Assembly: GCA_016198685.1 (NCBI GenBank)
Contig: JACQID010000006.1
Location: 186,001 to 250,000, forward strand
Length of the DNA stretch: 64,000 bases
Direction: 5' to 3'
Source: Candidatus Aenigmatarchaeota archaeon
Lineage (GTDB): Archaea > Aenigmatarchaeota > Aenigmatarchaeia > GW2011-AR5
The notes under the pieces were generated by a model that saw only the letters and a list, made by a program, of their open reading frames with translations, searched no databases and had not been told where the DNA came from. The position numbers and the translations under genes were made by a program. This document shows positions 24,121-33,165 of the stretch, piece after piece (within the stretch, counting starts at the first letter, position 1; each line of letters starts with the position of its first letter).

Positions 24121-24984
24121 CTATTCGAGCATTCTGACGGAATCTATAGTGCCGTCGCCGTCTTCGTCGATCCCTTCGACAATGGCATAGCCTTTTTCGA
24201 GCTCCTGCTTATAGCGAAATATGGCAAGTATTGCGGCCTTTGTACCGGAATGCCTTCTGCCTGCAAGCAGGAGTATGCTGGCGTCTTTGTTAAGAGGATT
24301 TTTTGCTTTGATTAGAAATCCGACATCGTCTGATTTGTAAGTCTTTCCGGTGTATGAAGAATATATGTTGCTCCCTGCAAAACGTACAGGCAAGGAAGGG
24401 TTCACGAGTTTTGTTACCTTGTTTGTAACAGGCCCGCCCACTATTACGAGGTTATCGTTCATTTCTTCTTTGCCTATGCCTGTATCAAGCAGGACCGAAG
24501 GCGACGCATTGGCTATGCAGGAGCCGATGAAAAGCGCCAAGTCTACTGCATAATAAGCATCACGCGATCTTGCCTTCTCAGGGCCGTGGGGATCAGGGGA
24601 GCCTATGACGATCTTCGCGTTTAGAATGCCGTTTTTTATGAAAGCGGAAAGGAAGCCGGAATATGACGGAGGTCGTTCTGCCGGGACAAAATCTGCAAAG
24701 CGCATCACAAAGGCAGGCCTCGTGAGAGAATAGATTTTTGCGACAGCGCCCCCTATAGCCTCGTGCCGTTCGGCGCGGATAATTTTCATTTTCTCCATTT
24801 TCCGCATATGATAGTATATTTTCTGCTCGTCTTCTTTCAAGAAACGTGATATTTCTTTCGGATATGAAGGCTTCTTTGCAAGATGCTGAAGGATCCTTAT
24901 TGCGAGCTTTGATCGCGGAAATTCCTCAATCTCTTTCGCCGCGATCAACTCCTTTCCGTTTTTATAATCCCGTACTACGAACAT
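24121..24984 (-). CDS. Winged-helix protein with S-layer-like domain
   Basis: A 287-aa protein joining two parts. Residues about 20-95 form an ArsR-like winged helix (SKLAIRILQHLAKKPSYPKEISRFLKEDEQKIYYHMRKM). The rest (about 110-287) resembles the C-terminal domain of archaeal S-layer proteins: IVIGSPDPHG, DNLVIVGGPVTNKVT and VEGIDEDGDGTIDSVRMLE. No signal peptide or membrane span, so it is probably cytoplasmic. The combination suggests a regulator with an S-layer-derived sensor or dimer domain; that is inference. It is divergent from the nucleotidyltransferase gene. Confidence 0.75.
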   Translation of the reverse strand: MFVVRDYKNGKELIAAKEIEEFPRSKLAIRILQHLAKKPSYPKEISRFLKEDEQKIYYHMRKMEKMKIIRAERHEAIGGAVAKIYSLTRPAFVMRFADFVPAERPPSYSGFLSAFIKNGILNAKIVIGSPDPHGPEKARSRDAYYAVDLALFIGSCIANASPSVLLDTGIGKEEMNDNLVIVGGPVTNKVTKLVNPSLPVRFAGSNIYSSYTGKTYKSDDVGFLIKAKNPLNKDASILLLAGRRHSGTKAAILAIFRYKQELEKGYAIVEGIDEDGDGTIDSVRMLE

Positions 24985-25065
24985 ATTATCACTAAAAATT
25001 ACTTTTTACTGATATTATAAATTTTTTACTATAAGTATTTAAAAGGCCTGAGTTCATGTAAAACG

Positions 25066-26223
25066 ATGAAAATAATATTTTTTGCCGCCGGAAAAGGCGA
25101 AAGAATGATGCCTTTGACGCAAGATTCATCAAAAGTCATGCTGCCGGTTGGCAATAAGCCGTTTATTCAATGGTCCTTGGAAGCTGCAGGAAAGATAGGG
25201 CCTATAAGCATTGTTTGCAGAGCCGACCAGAAAGATGTGCAATTTCTAGCCCGGAGCATCGGCGCGGAAATCATAATCCAGGAAAAGCCGCTTGGCACTT
25301 TGGATGCATTGAAATCCTGTAAGCCGCACGTTGCAGGCGATTTCTTGCTCGTCAATGGTGACTGCATGTTTTCAGAGAAAGACATGATAAAAATTGCGTC
25401 ATGCAACGCCAATGCCATGGGAATCCTGCGCGTACAATCAGTGAAGAATTTCGGTGCCGTGGAATCTTCAGGCGGGATCCTGCAACGCATACGCGAAAAG
25501 CCTTCCGAAGGCGGGGAAGGATTTGCAAATGCGGCCATATACCGTTTCACCAAAGATATATTTGATTATATAGGTGCGCCTATCTCCAAGAGGGGCGAGT
25601 ACGAACTTACCGATGCTATAAATACCATGGCAAAACGCTTCAATATACAGACCATCGAAGTTCCGAGCTGGATTACGCTGACATACCCTTGGGATATTCT
25701 TGACGTGAATCAGAAGGTTCTTGACAGTTTCGGTAGCGTGATAGCCAAAGGCGCGGAAATAAGGAGCGGGTGCGTCATAGAAGAGCCGGTGGCAATAGAC
25801 GAAGGGGCAGTAATAGGCCCGAACTCTTACATAAGAAAATATTCGTCAATAGGGAAAGGCTGCCATATAGGAAATGCAGTCGAAATCAAAAGTTCTGTAA
25901 TAATGGAAGGAAGCAAAATACCGCATCTTTCGTATGTGGGCGACTCCATTGTCGGGAAAAGATGCAATCTTGGAGCAGGCTTCATCAGTGCAAACCTGCG
26001 GCTCAATGAGCAGAACGTAGGCTCGCTCGTTAAGGGAGTTGCTGTTGATAGCGGCAGGAAAAAGCTGGGCGCGATAATAGGTGATGATGTTAAGACAGGC
26101 GTGCGCGTATCGGTCATGCCGGGCAAGAAGATATGGCCGGGCATTGCAGTGCCCGCAGGAGCTATAATAAAAAATGATGTTGAAAAGCAGCCGAATATAT
26201 CGAAAATGGGGAAAGTGATATAG
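25066..26223 (+). CDS. Sugar-1-phosphate nucleotidylyltransferase/acetyltransferase
   Basis: A 385-aa GlmU-like bifunctional enzyme. The N-terminal domain (1-225) has FFAAGKGERMMPLT, the nucleotide loop, then PLGTLDAL and VNGDCMF with the metal-binding Asp. The C-terminal half (about 230-375) is a left-handed beta helix of hexapeptide repeats (GAVIGPNSYIRKYSSIGKGC). Archaeal homologues make UDP-GlcNAc or dTDP-glucose and acetylate glucosamine-1-phosphate. The next gene is GlmS, directly adjacent, so UDP-GlcNAc synthesis is the best guess. Confidence 0.92.
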   Translation: MKIIFFAAGKGERMMPLTQDSSKVMLPVGNKPFIQWSLEAAGKIGPISIVCRADQKDVQFLARSIGAEIIIQEKPLGTLDALKSCKPHVAGDFLLVNGDCMFSEKDMIKIASCNANAMGILRVQSVKNFGAVESSGGILQRIREKPSEGGEGFANAAIYRFTKDIFDYIGAPISKRGEYELTDAINTMAKRFNIQTIEVPSWITLTYPWDILDVNQKVLDSFGSVIAKGAEIRSGCVIEEPVAIDEGAVIGPNSYIRKYSSIGKGCHIGNAVEIKSSVIMEGSKIPHLSYVGDSIVGKRCNLGAGFISANLRLNEQNVGSLVKGVAVDSGRKKLGAIIGDDVKTGVRVSVMPGKKIWPGIAVPAGAIIKNDVEKQPNISKMGKVI

Positions 26224-27945
26224 ATGTGCGGAATCGTGGGATTTGCGTTCAGAGATTCCTTTGAGATTAAGGATAGCGTGAAAGCGCTCAAGAGGCTTGA
26301 GTACAGGGGCTATGATTCTTTTGGGTATGCCGACAATAATGGCGTTGTCGGAAAACATGTGGGCGAAATAGCCATCGATAAAGTCCCTGCATTAAATACG
26401 AAAATTGCAATAACGCACACGCGATGGAGCACACACGGGGGCGTGACAGAAATGAATGCGCATCCCCATACAGATTGCTCAGGAAAAATAGCCATAGTGC
26501 ACAACGGGATCATAAGCAATTATAGGGAAATAAGGGAAGAAATGGAAAAGGCAGGCCATGCATTCAAGTCGCAGACAGATAGCGAGGCTATAGCTCATTT
26601 TTTTGAAAACAAAAACATCAAAGATGCTGCTCCGGAATTTTTCTCCAAATTCCAGGGGGAATTTGCAGTGCTTCTTGTAAAAAAGGCGGAAGAAAAAATA
26701 TATGCGTTTAAACGGGGCTCTCCGCTTGTGCTTGGGATTGCGCCAGAGGGCAATATACTTGCGAGTGACATCTATGCGTTTTCGGACAGGACAAACAGAG
26801 CCGTATTCTTCAATGAAGACGAATTTGCAGAAATAACTTCAGAAGGATTCACGTTCTATTCCATAACAGATACTACAATTCCTATCGAGAAGGAAATCAC
26901 GGTATTTTCATGGAAAGAAGGCGAGGAACTCGGGGAATATCCTCACTATATGATAAAAGAAATAAAGGAAATACCGCGCGCAGCGAGCCGGCTTCTTCTT
27001 TCTCTTGGCGGAGAGCAGAAACCTGCAGTTGAAAAAGTGGTTAGAATGCTAAAGGATGCCAAGCGGGTAATATTCGTGGCATCAGGAAGTTCATATCATG
27101 CTGCACTGATAGGCGTACAATTCCTGGCACGTGCCGGCATGGAAGCGCGTGCAGTAGTAGCTTCTGAATTCAGGAGCTTCATGCTTCTTGATGAAAATAC
27201 GGTTGCCGTGGCAGTGTCGCAATCCGGAGAAACCATGGATGTCATAGAAGCGATGCGCGGCATAAAGGCAAAGGGCGTTAAGATAGCTTCTCTTGTCAAT
27301 GTCCCTTACTCGACTGTACAGAGGATGTCCAATGCCCACCTGAACATAGGTGCAGGGCAGGAAGTCTGCGTTGCAGCCACGAAGACATTCATCAATCAGG
27401 TGATAACTATGGCATACATGGCATCAATGCTCGGATACAGGGCGGATTTTGCTTCCCTGAATGACTGCATAACAAAAGCGCTGTTGCAGGAAGAACGAAT
27501 AAAGGAGATAGCCGCAGAACTGAAAGATGAGAGAGACATTTACATTCTGGGAAGAGGAGTCTGTTATCCTGTCGCAAGGGAGATAGCGCTCAAGCTCAAG
27601 GAGATCGCCTATGTGCATGCCGAAGGCATGATGGCAGGCGAGCTGAAGCACGGCACGCTAGCGCTCATAGAAAAGGGGACGCCAGTCATATGTCTGATGC
27701 CAAAAAATGACAAAGATATAGTCTCAAGCGCCGAGGAAGTAAAGGCGCGTGGCGCTAAAGTCATATCTTTTACAAGCAACGGCTACGATAGTGAAGAAGG
27801 CGTGAAAATAAATGCCACAGATGCAGCGACTTTCGCTATTGCATCTGCCATAGTCGGACAAATTCTTACATATTATATCGCCATGGGGAAAGGGCTGCCG
27901 ATTGACAAGCCCAGAAATCTTGCAAAAAGCGTTACCGTAAAATAG
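26224..27945 (+). CDS. glmS: Glutamine-fructose-6-phosphate aminotransferase
   Basis: Makes glucosamine-6-phosphate from fructose-6-phosphate and glutamine. MCGIVGF at the start gives the N-terminal catalytic Cys; RWSTHGG and HNGIISNY are glutaminase blocks. Two SIS domains follow (about 260-420, with ASGSSYHAALIG and SQSGETMDV; about 425-560, with LGRGVCYPVAREIALKLKE). The C-terminus PRNLAKSVTVK is the family signature. Starts 1 bp after the stop of the nucleotidylyltransferase gene, so they form an operon that leads to UDP-GlcNAc. Confidence 0.97.
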   Translation: MCGIVGFAFRDSFEIKDSVKALKRLEYRGYDSFGYADNNGVVGKHVGEIAIDKVPALNTKIAITHTRWSTHGGVTEMNAHPHTDCSGKIAIVHNGIISNYREIREEMEKAGHAFKSQTDSEAIAHFFENKNIKDAAPEFFSKFQGEFAVLLVKKAEEKIYAFKRGSPLVLGIAPEGNILASDIYAFSDRTNRAVFFNEDEFAEITSEGFTFYSITDTTIPIEKEITVFSWKEGEELGEYPHYMIKEIKEIPRAASRLLLSLGGEQKPAVEKVVRMLKDAKRVIFVASGSSYHAALIGVQFLARAGMEARAVVASEFRSFMLLDENTVAVAVSQSGETMDVIEAMRGIKAKGVKIASLVNVPYSTVQRMSNAHLNIGAGQEVCVAATKTFINQVITMAYMASMLGYRADFASLNDCITKALLQEERIKEIAAELKDERDIYILGRGVCYPVAREIALKLKEIAYVHAEGMMAGELKHGTLALIEKGTPVICLMPKNDKDIVSSAEEVKARGAKVISFTSNGYDSEEGVKINATDAATFAIASAIVGQILTYYIAMGKGLPIDKPRNLAKSVTVK

Positions 27946-27987
27946 CATATACAGCTTGTTTTATAAAAACTCATAACTTATTATGTT

Positions 27988-28692
27988 ATGGAGAGACACC
28001 ATCATCTTATTCTTTGGGATATCGGAGGAGTGCTCCTCAGGCTCAATTACGGCGAATTCTACGATGAAGGTGCCAGGCTTTCAGGAACGCTCACCCCTGA
28101 GCAGTTCAAAGACGCGTATATAGAGTCAAGAATCGACTATCGCGCAATGAAAGGCGTGCTTGACAAGGCCATGTTTATTTCCGAGCTCCGAAGGATTCTG
28201 AAAAGGCCTATTGCAGAGCAGGATGTAAAGAATTTTCTAAAGCTCTCGCTTGGCAGGCCATATCCTCCTACCTTAGAACTTAAGGAACGTGCCCATCGTT
28301 CAGGATATCCCGTAGGCGTGTTATCGAATGCATCGCAAATAGTTCATGAGATACTTAAGGAGGATTTTCCGGAAACGATTGAAACATTTTCTCGGGAGAA
28401 TCCCGCGGTGTTTTCTTACCAAGTTGGATCTGTAAAGCCCGAGGACGAAATTTACAAGGCGGTTCCCAAATTCGATGAAGTTACGTTCATAGACGACAAA
28501 GTGTCTTATGTGAAGAAAGCCATAGATGATTTCGGATGGAACGGGATATTGTTCACTCCTATCATAGACAAGCATGAAGCAATCAGGGCCGAACACAATG
28601 ACGTAAGAAAACCCCTGAAGAATTTTGCAGAAGCCGGCTCTACGGAGCAGCTTGTCGAGGCATTAAACCGGTTCGGCATCTCCCTGCTTTGA
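27988..28692 (+). CDS. HAD-family hydrolase
   Basis: A 234-aa phosphatase-like protein. LILWDIGGVLL at about 8 gives the nucleophile Asp; the second Asp of the usual DxD is Gly, as in many DIGGVL-type members. VGVLSNAS is motif II (Ser), GSVKPEDEIY motif III (Lys) and VTFIDDK motif IV. Substrate unknown. The 3' end overlaps the convergent DNA ligase gene by 30 bp. Confidence 0.88.
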   Translation: MERHHHLILWDIGGVLLRLNYGEFYDEGARLSGTLTPEQFKDAYIESRIDYRAMKGVLDKAMFISELRRILKRPIAEQDVKNFLKLSLGRPYPPTLELKERAHRSGYPVGVLSNASQIVHEILKEDFPETIETFSRENPAVFSYQVGSVKPEDEIYKAVPKFDEVTFIDDKVSYVKKAIDDFGWNGILFTPIIDKHEAIRAEHNDVRKPLKNFAEAGSTEQLVEALNRFGISLL

Positions 28693-30339
28693 CTTTTCTA
28701 TCGACTGCATCTCGAAAAGTTTCTTCACGCGCTTTATGTTGTCGGCATCTGCCGGTCCCTTGTCATAGCGTATGCGTTTGAGGCGCGGGAAACGCAATGC
28801 CATGCCGCTGCCATAAGTTGGCGATTTCTGTATTTCTTCATACGCGACTTCCACGACTATTTCAGGGCTGACTTCTGCAATTCGGTCCTGCTCCCGGATC
28901 ACCGCTTTCTTCAGCATCTGCGTCAGTTTTTCCAATTCTTCTTCTGTAGTGCCTGATGCCATCTTGCCTATTTCAACTAATTTTTCTTTCTTCTCATCCC
29001 ATACAGAAAGAAGGAATGAGCCGTACCATGCAGAACGCTTGCCCTCGCCAACTATGGCTTTTGTGATAATGCAGTCAAGGGTTTCCATAATTTCCTTGAC
29101 CTTAAGCCAGTATCCGACTCTCTTTCCCGGCTGGTAAGGAGCTTCAATGTTCTTCACCATGACGCCCTCCTGCCCGGCAGACAGTGCCTTCTGGTAAAAA
29201 GCATTCGCTTCCTCGTAATCAGTAGTTTCCAGATGCTCGGCAAAGCCGAACCCGGCGAGAGGTTTCACTGTTTCCTTGAGCTTCATCCACCGTTCCTTTA
29301 ATGGCGATCGCATGAGGTTCTCGCCATCGAGATAAATGATATCGAACATCCTTACATGAACAGGAATTTCTCTGACCATTTCGTCTATCGAATGCTTCCT
29401 TTGTATTCTTCGTGAAAGCATCTGAAACGGAAGCGGATTGCCTTCTTTGCTTATGGCAACGACCTCTCCCTCTGCTATAGACTGTTTTGCACGCATGGAC
29501 TCACGTGCACGTGCAACGATTTCAGGGAACTGGCGTGAAACTTCCTCAAGATTACGGGAAAATATTTTCACATCAGAATTTTTCTTGTGTATTTGAATGC
29601 GAAATCCGTCGTATTTGGTTTCAACTGCAGAACTTTCAAATTTCTCAAGGGCCGTCTTGAGATCTGCAGCCCTTTCGGCAAGCATCATGCGGACAGGAAC
29701 GAAAACTTCCATCTTTGCGGTCTTTCCCTCGGCTGCCATAGCTGCGACCCTGCCAAAATCGCCGGTGACGTCGAAAAGGTGCTCAACTTCTTTAGGATCG
29801 CGTGAGAATGCCTTGGCTATGGCATCTCTTACTGTTCCCGCAGCAACGCCTACGCGCATCTCCCCAAGCACAGTCCTTACTATGTATCTAGCCTCTTTCG
29901 GGGATGCAGCGGACAGAAGTTCGGAAATCAAAGCTATCTTCTTTTCACGCGATCCCTTGCCCTGCATGCCGGGAAGTTTCTTGATATTCTCGACTACTTT
30001 TCGGGCAGTAAGATTTCTATGGCCAAGAGTATTCTGTTTTCTGCTTTTCATGAGTTGTTCTGAAGTAAGGCCGAGATCGCCGGTTTCCCTGAAGACTGCA
30101 TCAAGCTCCTTTTCGGATGCGCCTGTCACATTAATGATTATCTTTTTCATGAGTTCCGATGCGACACCAAGGTTTTCCTGGCCTGAAGGGAATACCTGGC
30201 CTAAAGAAAGCAACACTGTATCATATAGTTCATCTTTCGTCGTCTTGGAATAGAATTCGCTTAATATATCACGTTTCTGCAGTTTCTTCGTTGTGGACTC
30301 AAGCTTCCCGTAGGAATCTGCGAGATCTGAATAATCCAT
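28663..30339 (-). CDS. lig: ATP-dependent DNA ligase
   Basis: Seals nicks during replication and repair. The 558-aa length is normal for archaeal Lig1. The N-terminal DNA-binding domain covers about 1-210; the adenylation domain has ETKYDGFRIQIHKK with the reactive Lys at about 242; motif III IYLDGENL, motif IV EGVMVKN and motif V WLKVK follow; the OB domain ends with TYGSGMALRFPRLKRIR. Confidence 0.96.
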   Translation of the reverse strand: MDYSDLADSYGKLESTTKKLQKRDILSEFYSKTTKDELYDTVLLSLGQVFPSGQENLGVASELMKKIIINVTGASEKELDAVFRETGDLGLTSEQLMKSRKQNTLGHRNLTARKVVENIKKLPGMQGKGSREKKIALISELLSAASPKEARYIVRTVLGEMRVGVAAGTVRDAIAKAFSRDPKEVEHLFDVTGDFGRVAAMAAEGKTAKMEVFVPVRMMLAERAADLKTALEKFESSAVETKYDGFRIQIHKKNSDVKIFSRNLEEVSRQFPEIVARARESMRAKQSIAEGEVVAISKEGNPLPFQMLSRRIQRKHSIDEMVREIPVHVRMFDIIYLDGENLMRSPLKERWMKLKETVKPLAGFGFAEHLETTDYEEANAFYQKALSAGQEGVMVKNIEAPYQPGKRVGYWLKVKEIMETLDCIITKAIVGEGKRSAWYGSFLLSVWDEKKEKLVEIGKMASGTTEEELEKLTQMLKKAVIREQDRIAEVSPEIVVEVAYEEIQKSPTYGSGMALRFPRLKRIRYDKGPADADNIKRVKKLFEMQSIEKSKQGDAEPV

Positions 30340-30688
30340 GCTAAAATAAGGCGGCAGCGCCTTAAATGCTTCAACCTTGAGGAATATACTCTTGACATCC
30401 TCTGCGGCGGCTTATTCTTACTATGTGCGGATTGGACGACACGTGAGTCAGATATATGGATGTAATTTACATATTTTGCATCGCGTCTTTCAAGGCCGTC
30501 AGAATAAAATTCTTTCTCTTCGTCTTGGGCTTCCATTATTTGAGCTTGAGGGAGTTATATTTTCAGGGGCTTAGCGTGCTGTTCGTTCCCAAAACATAGA
30601 CTACTATCTATAATTAAGGGCAATCATGCATAAAAACGGGCTCAAACAACCTTTATAAAAATTGCTGTCAATAGAGGAAGGTGCTAAT
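30340..30688. other. Divergent intergenic region
   Basis: Contains promoters for DNA ligase and eS1. One minus-strand frame starting at 30536 (MEAQDEEKEFYSDGLERRD) has a TATA-like AAAATATAAC about 26 bp upstream and a protein-like N-terminus, but it runs into the ligase gene with shadow-like sequence. I leave it as a possible short or frameshifted gene. Confidence 0.4.
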
Positions 30689-31318
30689 ATGGCCGTAAAG
30701 AAACAATGGTATGATATAGTAACTCCTAAGGCATTCGGAGAAGTAGTGGTAGGGGAAACGCTTGCTGCCGACCCGAAATTTCTGCTTGGAAGGACGCTTA
30801 ATGTAAGCTTTGCAGAGCTTTCCAATGACTTTGGAAAATATTACATAAAAGCCATCTTTCAGATAGAGGCTACAGAAGGACAGAAAGCGAAAACGAAATT
30901 CATAGGCCACGAATGCATGAGAGAACGCCTGTATAGGATGGTGCAGCGCGGGTCCAAGAAAGTTGAAGCTATTCAGGATGTTGAAACTAAGGACGGCATG
31001 CCCATAAGAGTCAAAAGCATAATCATACTGAGAAGCAACGCAGGCACTTCTGTCAAGAATGCAGCAAGAAACGCGATGAAGGAAACTGTGATTGCAGTTG
31101 CGAAAGAAACGGAAGCGGAAAAATTCATAGGCATGATGCTTGCCGGCGAATTACAGGCTAAATTAAGACAGGAATGTAAGAAAATCACGCCTGTGATTAA
31201 CGTTGAAATAAGGAAAAGCGAAGTTCTCGGCCAGAGAAAGATAATAGAAGGCGAAGAGCACAAGGCTCTTCTTGTCGCCCAGGCCAAGGAGCAAGCTGAA
31301 CAGGCCGAAGCTCAGTAA
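30689..31318 (+). CDS. rps3ae: 30S ribosomal protein eS1 (S3Ae)
   Basis: A 209-aa small-subunit protein. MAVKKQWYDIVTPKAFG, GRTLNVSFAELSNDFGKYY and the C-terminal KIIEGEEHKALL match archaeal eS1. The ATG 30689 follows GGAAGGTG; the track ORF begins nine codons earlier. The C-terminus is extended with Gln/Ala/Glu. It overlaps the convergent NUDIX gene by 7 bp. Confidence 0.96.
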   Translation: MAVKKQWYDIVTPKAFGEVVVGETLAADPKFLLGRTLNVSFAELSNDFGKYYIKAIFQIEATEGQKAKTKFIGHECMRERLYRMVQRGSKKVEAIQDVETKDGMPIRVKSIIILRSNAGTSVKNAARNAMKETVIAVAKETEAEKFIGMMLAGELQAKLRQECKKITPVINVEIRKSEVLGQRKIIEGEEHKALLVAQAKEQAEQAEAQ

Positions 31319-31704
31319 GGCGTATCGTAATTTTTAAAATATCTGCTGCAAAACTGCCTCAAGTTCTTGGCGAGCTTATGTTCGCCAAGCATATTTATGG
31401 GCAGCCATATCATTTCGCCAAAGATCTCCGGCTCCATGATATCGGGTTCGCCCTCTATTATCTTTGCTAGGAAAATATGGCCTCTTAATTCCTTGTCCTG
31501 ATAACTTACATCATCATAGCCGCCGTATTGCAATATCTGTACGGTGCATCCGATTTCTTCCTTGGCTTCGCGTACGGCTGCCTGTTCAGCGGTTTCTCCC
31601 GGTTCAATCTTGCCGCCCGGAAGCTCATAGTGAGAATGCTTTTTCTTCCAAAGCAATAGAAGCTTGCCGTCTTTGATTATGGCGCAGCCTGCTATTTCTA
31701 TCAT
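31312..31704 (-). CDS. NUDIX hydrolase
   Basis: A 130-aa NUDIX fold. GGKIEPGETAEQAAVREA followed by KEEIGC gives the full NUDIX box (GX5EX7REUXEEXGU) at about 36-58, whose acids bind magnesium. The substrate (a nucleoside diphosphate derivative) cannot be named; the size fits MutT-like housecleaning enzymes. Met at 31704 is preferred to the extra three codons in the track. Confidence 0.93.
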   Translation of the reverse strand: MIEIAGCAIIKDGKLLLLWKKKHSHYELPGGKIEPGETAEQAAVREAKEEIGCTVQILQYGGYDDVSYQDKELRGHIFLAKIIEGEPDIMEPEIFGEMIWLPINMLGEHKLAKNLRQFCSRYFKNYDTPY

Positions 31705-31734
31705 GCAAAACAATGGCCGCGAGGGTTAAAAGAA

Positions 31735-31941
31735 TTATCGTTGTTCAACGTTGGCGGCTGAAGATATCCACAAGACACCTGCAGAGAGGAACATTACAAG
31801 CGCGAGGATTAGGGCTACGCCAAAGCTTACCGGGGTAGTTCCTTCAACCCATTCTATATTGCCGGCTATTAATGCGCCGATCATCATGGCAAAAGAACCA
31901 AGTATCCATAGGCCGTGTACATGGAAGTCAAACCCCGTCAT
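31735..31941 (-). CDS. Small two-span membrane protein
   Basis: A 68-aa protein with two hydrophobic helices (about 10-27 and 40-62) and no known family. Its ATG overlaps the TGA of the upstream nucleotidyltransferase-HEPN gene (31938-31941), so it is translated as part of that operon. Confidence 0.7.
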   Translation of the reverse strand: MTGFDFHVHGLWILGSFAMMIGALIAGNIEWVEGTTPVSFGVALILALVMFLSAGVLWISSAANVEQR

Positions 31942-33125
31942 TTCTTGCCCCTCTTCTTGTCGGCAACTACAGTCGACATATCCTTCACGAATCTTCGGAC
32001 GTATTCGCGCATGAGTTCTATATCCCTTTGCGGAATCTCGCCTGTGCGGTCCTCGTCAAGCATCTTTCTCATGGACACGACGCGCTTGAGCACTTCATCA
32101 TAGAATTGGTCCAGCCTGCCTGCATCTATAAGATGCGTCTTTATAGCGCCAGGCAGATCCTTCGGGTCGGGAGGAAGCTTGTCTATGTTTTTGAGGCCGG
32201 CGACAGCCGCCTTGATCATTACCTCATAATTGCGCTGCACGAGATCTTTCTTTCTGTTCTTCTGCAGATGCAGAAGCATCTGCTCCATGCGCGAAACGAA
32301 GTTCTTGGATTTTTGTATGAAGTCGTCAAGCTGCACGCCTGTGATGTCCTTTATCTCCTTGTGTTCGACGCGCTTGCGGAAGTCTATGACGCTTTCCAGA
32401 TCCCTCAGGTAATTTTCTTCCAACAGCTTCGCGTCAACTAAATGCTCCTTGACGCTATCGGTTGTATGCTTGGGCGATGGAGGATTGAGACCCATATACA
32501 TAAGCACGGCTTGGGATGAATTGAGCATGGCATAATAAACGTCTTCTGCGACCATGTAGAGCTTTGCCGTTTCCACGCGCGTGATCTTCTGGGGAGCGGA
32601 TTCCATGAATTTTTCAACCGCCTCCAGTGTTGTGGGTATTTTCCCGTATTCCAGGAGCTTTCTTACAGGTATCCAGAAGCCTGTATCATACAGTGCCCAG
32701 CCGTCCCTGACTATTGTATAAAGTAATGGATGCCCGATCCTTGCCATATCCCAGAATTCCGTTAACGTCCAAGCTGGTTGAACCACTATATCTTCGGAAA
32801 GTTTCTTGCCCATGGAATAAAGATCGTCATCAAATCTCGCCTTCATCTCAGGCGTGAATCTTGATAGAGTATCGTCTATTATAACAAGCATGTCTATATC
32901 GCTTTTCTTGTGAAAGTCCGTTCTTGTGAACGATCCAAAGAGCACTACTGCCTTCACGATATCCTTGTATTTTTTGAGGATTTCGTCCTTGTATTTATTT
33001 GCTATAGCAAGTTGTTTTTTCCTGAATTCTTCAAGCGGTTTGTTCTCTATAGATGCTGGCTGCTCTCCGTTTTGGACAGGCGTCTTGACCTTCTTCGTTT
33101 TCTTGACTGCTTTCTTGGTAGGCAT
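31938..33125 (-). CDS. Nucleotidyltransferase-HEPN fusion protein
   Basis: A 395-aa protein. After a Lys-rich N-terminus, residues about 35-130 form a minimal nucleotidyltransferase: VVLFGSFTRTDFHKKSDIDM has the GS...D-x-D active site. Residues about 165-265 resemble a HEPN helical domain (AKLYMVAEDVYYAMLNSSQA, ending DFRKRVEHKE), and a second, related helical repeat follows (about 285-380). Such MNT and HEPN domains are usually two separate proteins of a toxin-antitoxin pair; here they are fused. Start 33125 replaces the track start, which reads into the upstream gene. Heads the 3' part of the 31.7-37.1 kb reverse operon. Confidence 0.8.
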   Translation of the reverse strand: MPTKKAVKKTKKVKTPVQNGEQPASIENKPLEEFRKKQLAIANKYKDEILKKYKDIVKAVVLFGSFTRTDFHKKSDIDMLVIIDDTLSRFTPEMKARFDDDLYSMGKKLSEDIVVQPAWTLTEFWDMARIGHPLLYTIVRDGWALYDTGFWIPVRKLLEYGKIPTTLEAVEKFMESAPQKITRVETAKLYMVAEDVYYAMLNSSQAVLMYMGLNPPSPKHTTDSVKEHLVDAKLLEENYLRDLESVIDFRKRVEHKEIKDITGVQLDDFIQKSKNFVSRMEQMLLHLQKNRKKDLVQRNYEVMIKAAVAGLKNIDKLPPDPKDLPGAIKTHLIDAGRLDQFYDEVLKRVVSMRKMLDEDRTGEIPQRDIELMREYVRRFVKDMSTVVADKKRGKK

Positions 33126-33165
33126 ATTATTACTTGAGAAGGGGTTATAAGAATTTATCGCTTTT

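Noticed and set aside
30261-30536. Minus-strand ORF of 91 aa before DNA ligase
   Set aside because: First part is protein-like with a plausible promoter, but the rest overlaps the ligase N-terminus out of frame; noted only within the intergenic entry.
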